A stretch of DNA of 35,635 bases from Planctomycetaceae bacterium (GTDB lineage Bacteria > Planctomycetota > Planctomycetia > Pirellulales > Pirellulaceae), in the NCBI GenBank assembly GCA_024642205.1, contig JAHEBQ010000065.1, forward strand, positions 1-35,635, in the 5' to 3' direction. This document shows positions 33,863 to 35,635 of the stretch, one piece after another. The translations under genes were made by a program, and so were the position numbers. Position 1 is the stretch's first letter. Every line of letters starts with the position of its first letter. The notes under the pieces were generated by a model. The model was not told the origin of the DNA, did no database searches, and worked only from the letters and a program-made list of their open reading frames with translations.

Positions 33863-35635
33863 ATGAACTCAAAACGCCCGTTACGTTTCTGGTTCGTCTG
33901 CTCACTATTGGCTGTTCCCGGTGTGGTTTGGTCGGTGCAATCATCGCGCGCTGAAGATCCGTTTGTTTTCCCGACTCGTTCGACAACGTTGCCCGTCATT
34001 CCCATCGAATTTCCCGGAATAGAAGACGATCTCCGAAAAATACAACGACAGTACACCGACCAAATCCTGCCCCTGCTGAAGAGACACTGCCGTCAATGCC
34101 ATTGGGGCGCTGAAGCAGAATCAGGCTTCAACCTCGAAGCCTTCGATACGCTTGACCAGTTGCTCAACGGTCGCAAGCAATGGAAAAAGGTCATCGTTCG
34201 CGTCGCCGCCAAAGAAATGCCGCCTGAAGACGAAACACCGTTACCTGACGGCGACCACGAGGTGTTGCTTGAGTGGATCGATCATTTGCTCAACAGCGTC
34301 GACTGCACGAACATCAATCCAGGCCATGTGACGATTCGTCGGTTGAACCGCACCGAATACAAGAACACGATTCGAGATTTGGTCGGAGTGGAATACGAAC
34401 CGGCCAATGACTTTCCTGGCGATGATGTTGGTTATGGGTTCGACAATATTGCGGATGTACTTTCGCTGCCTCCCATCCTGATGGAAAAATATCTCCAGGC
34501 TGCCGAAGAAATCACCTCTCAAGCCGTCGTCGATCCGGATAAACCGCTATTTGACAGGACGATCAATGGTAATCAATTTAACTCAACGGGAGGCTCGGGG
34601 CCTGACGGCTTGTACCACGTGATGTCGACCAACGGAACGATTGATTTTGAAATCGGCGTTCCGGAGTCCGGCGACTACAACGTTGACGTTCGCGCGTTTG
34701 GTGACCAGGCCGGAAGTGAACCAGTCATGATGTCCTTGAGTGCCGATGGCAAATCGTTGGGAACGAAAACCGTCAAAGCCGAAGAAGACGAACACGGATT
34801 TTTTCCCTTTGTCGCGCGGCTCAAGCAAGGCAGGAACAAACTCGAAGTCAGTTTCCTTAATGATTTTTACGACCCGGAGAAAGGCGACCGGAATCTGCAC
34901 CTGGCGTGTGTTGTGATCAAGGGTCCCATCGGTTATTTGCCCGAGTCTCACAAAATCCTGATCCCCAAATCACCGAAAGACCCGGCACAGCAGCGTGTCG
35001 AGGCAAGAAAAGCCCTGGAGGCTTTCATGACGCGAGCTTACCGCCGTCAGGTGTCGAAGGAAGAAATCTCCCGGCTGATGACGCTCTATGATCAGGCATT
35101 CGATACCGGTGAAGGTTTCGAGTTGTCGATTCGATTTGCCTTCCAGGCCGTATTGGTCTCGCCCAATTTCCTGTACAAGATCGAAGCCCCCGCTCCGACA
35201 GGTCAAATCCGCAGCCTTGACGATTTTGAACTGGCAACCAGCCTTTCGTATTTCCTTTGGAGCACAATGCCCGATGACGAACTGCGGCATCTGGCAGCAC
35301 AAGGAAAAATTCGTAAACCCGAGGTTTATCGCCAACAAGTCAAACGCATGTTGGAAGACCCGAAATCCGAATCGTTGGTCGAGAACTTCGTTTCGCAATG
35401 GTTGCAACTTGGAAGCCTGGAGAATTTCAGGCCCGATCCCGATTTGTTTCCAGGGATCGACGATACGCTTCGCCACGACATGGCGACCGAGACGAAGATG
35501 ATGTTCGCCGATTTGATCAAGCGAGATGCCAGTATCCTCGAGATCCTGCAAACCAGGAATTCGTTCATCAATCAGCGATTGGCGAAACACTATGGAGTCG
35601 ATGGGGTCGAGGGTGAACATTTTCGAAAAGTATCA
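33863..35635 (+). CDS. DUF1592-type secreted cytochrome-like protein (3' end outside window)
   Basis: The frame is open from an ATG at 33863 to the right edge (591 codons), so the protein is truncated. A signal peptide (MNSKRPLRFWFVCSLLAVPG) is cleaved near 30-35. A CRQCH (CxxCH) heme-type motif lies at 76-80, a DUF1587 segment (VTIRRLNRTEYKNTIRDLVGV) begins near 156, a possible carbohydrate-binding-type beta domain spans about 243-360, DUF1595 (AYRRQVSKEEISRLM) about 373-440, and DUF1592 (ELATSLSYFLWSTMPDDELR) from about 450. The usual DUF1588 and DUF1585 parts would follow outside the window. Such proteins are large planctomycete-specific families of unknown enzymatic role, often paired with a DUF1552 protein. 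An ATG at 33848 is an alternative start. Confidence 0.88.
   Translation, partial: MNSKRPLRFWFVCSLLAVPGVVWSVQSSRAEDPFVFPTRSTTLPVIPIEFPGIEDDLRKIQRQYTDQILPLLKRHCRQCHWGAEAESGFNLEAFDTLDQLLNGRKQWKKVIVRVAAKEMPPEDETPLPDGDHEVLLEWIDHLLNSVDCTNINPGHVTIRRLNRTEYKNTIRDLVGVEYEPANDFPGDDVGYGFDNIADVLSLPPILMEKYLQAAEEITSQAVVDPDKPLFDRTINGNQFNSTGGSGPDGLYHVMSTNGTIDFEIGVPESGDYNVDVRAFGDQAGSEPVMMSLSADGKSLGTKTVKAEEDEHGFFPFVARLKQGRNKLEVSFLNDFYDPEKGDRNLHLACVVIKGPIGYLPESHKILIPKSPKDPAQQRVEARKALEAFMTRAYRRQVSKEEISRLMTLYDQAFDTGEGFELSIRFAFQAVLVSPNFLYKIEAPAPTGQIRSLDDFELATSLSYFLWSTMPDDELRHLAAQGKIRKPEVYRQQVKRMLEDPKSESLVENFVSQWLQLGSLENFRPDPDLFPGIDDTLRHDMATETKMMFADLIKRDASILEILQTRNSFINQRLAKHYGVDGVEGEHFRKVS

Noticed and set aside
1..35635. 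CRISPR array, prophage, integrase or defence island
   Set aside because: I looked for regularly spaced repeats, att-like direct repeats, integrases and nuclease cassettes and saw none. Direct repeats found are single tandem pairs.
1..35635. tRNA or rRNA genes
   Set aside because: No T-loop-like GTTCGA/GTTCAA context with a matching acceptor stem was found in the intergenic regions. A covariance-model scan would be decisive.

Overview
The window looks like chromosomal DNA of a planctomycete, most likely Pirellulales/Pirellulaceae. The base composition is close to 50% GC by eye. The strongest evidence is a cluster of families enlarged in that phylum: a DUF1592-type secreted cytochrome-like protein with a CxxCH motif, a two-domain DUF1080 (3-keto-disaccharide hydrolase-like) protein, DUF4332 helix-hairpin-helix domains, a divergent lysine-rich HU protein, and many Sec-secreted proteins with weak or absent Shine-Dalgarno sites. 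The assignment is inferred from gene content; no rRNA or tRNA is present to confirm it.

Left part (1-7650). A truncated sensor histidine kinase on the minus strand runs off the left edge, followed by a small secreted protein and a gene-poor stretch with a possible transposase remnant. Then comes a carbon-metabolism locus. prpB and prpC (methylisocitrate lyase and 2-methylcitrate synthase, overlapping by 4 bases) lie on the minus strand, divergent from pckA (ATP-dependent PEP carboxykinase). The shared 0.3 kb control region holds a consensus-like promoter facing pckA and a 14-bp inverted repeat. Together the genes would send propionyl-CoA through the methylcitrate cycle to pyruvate and succinate, and on to PEP via oxaloacetate. 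No prpD is present.

Middle part (7800-23200). In order: a 1204-residue YhaN/SbcC-like ATPase with two C-terminal DUF4332 units; a DinB-like protein; the double DUF1080 protein; a membrane-anchored SRPBCC protein; a ZIP metal transporter with a variant metal site; a secreted DUF900-type alpha/beta hydrolase; a Cys-rich lipoprotein with a strong terminator; a tandem pair of secreted transglutaminase-like proteins, the first without the catalytic Cys and His; an ABC-2 permease without a neighbouring ATPase; a DUF1294 membrane protein; and an outer-membrane beta-barrel with a perfect terminator.

Right part (23200-35635). A gene-free stretch of nearly 0.9 kb precedes folC. Then comes a three-gene plus-strand transcription unit: ABC ATPase, a very large ABC permease with an extracytoplasmic insert, and a membrane-anchored TPR-like protein. 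The last two overlap by ATGA and an imperfect hairpin separates the first two. These are followed by a PLP aminotransferase, an HU-family protein with an intrinsic terminator, and the start of the DUF1592 protein, which runs off the right edge.

I saw no CRISPR array, prophage, rRNA, tRNA or intact insertion sequence. The most interesting items are the ABC/permease/TPR unit, the active/inactive transglutaminase-like pair, the ATPase-DUF4332 fusion, and the divergent prpBC/pckA control region.
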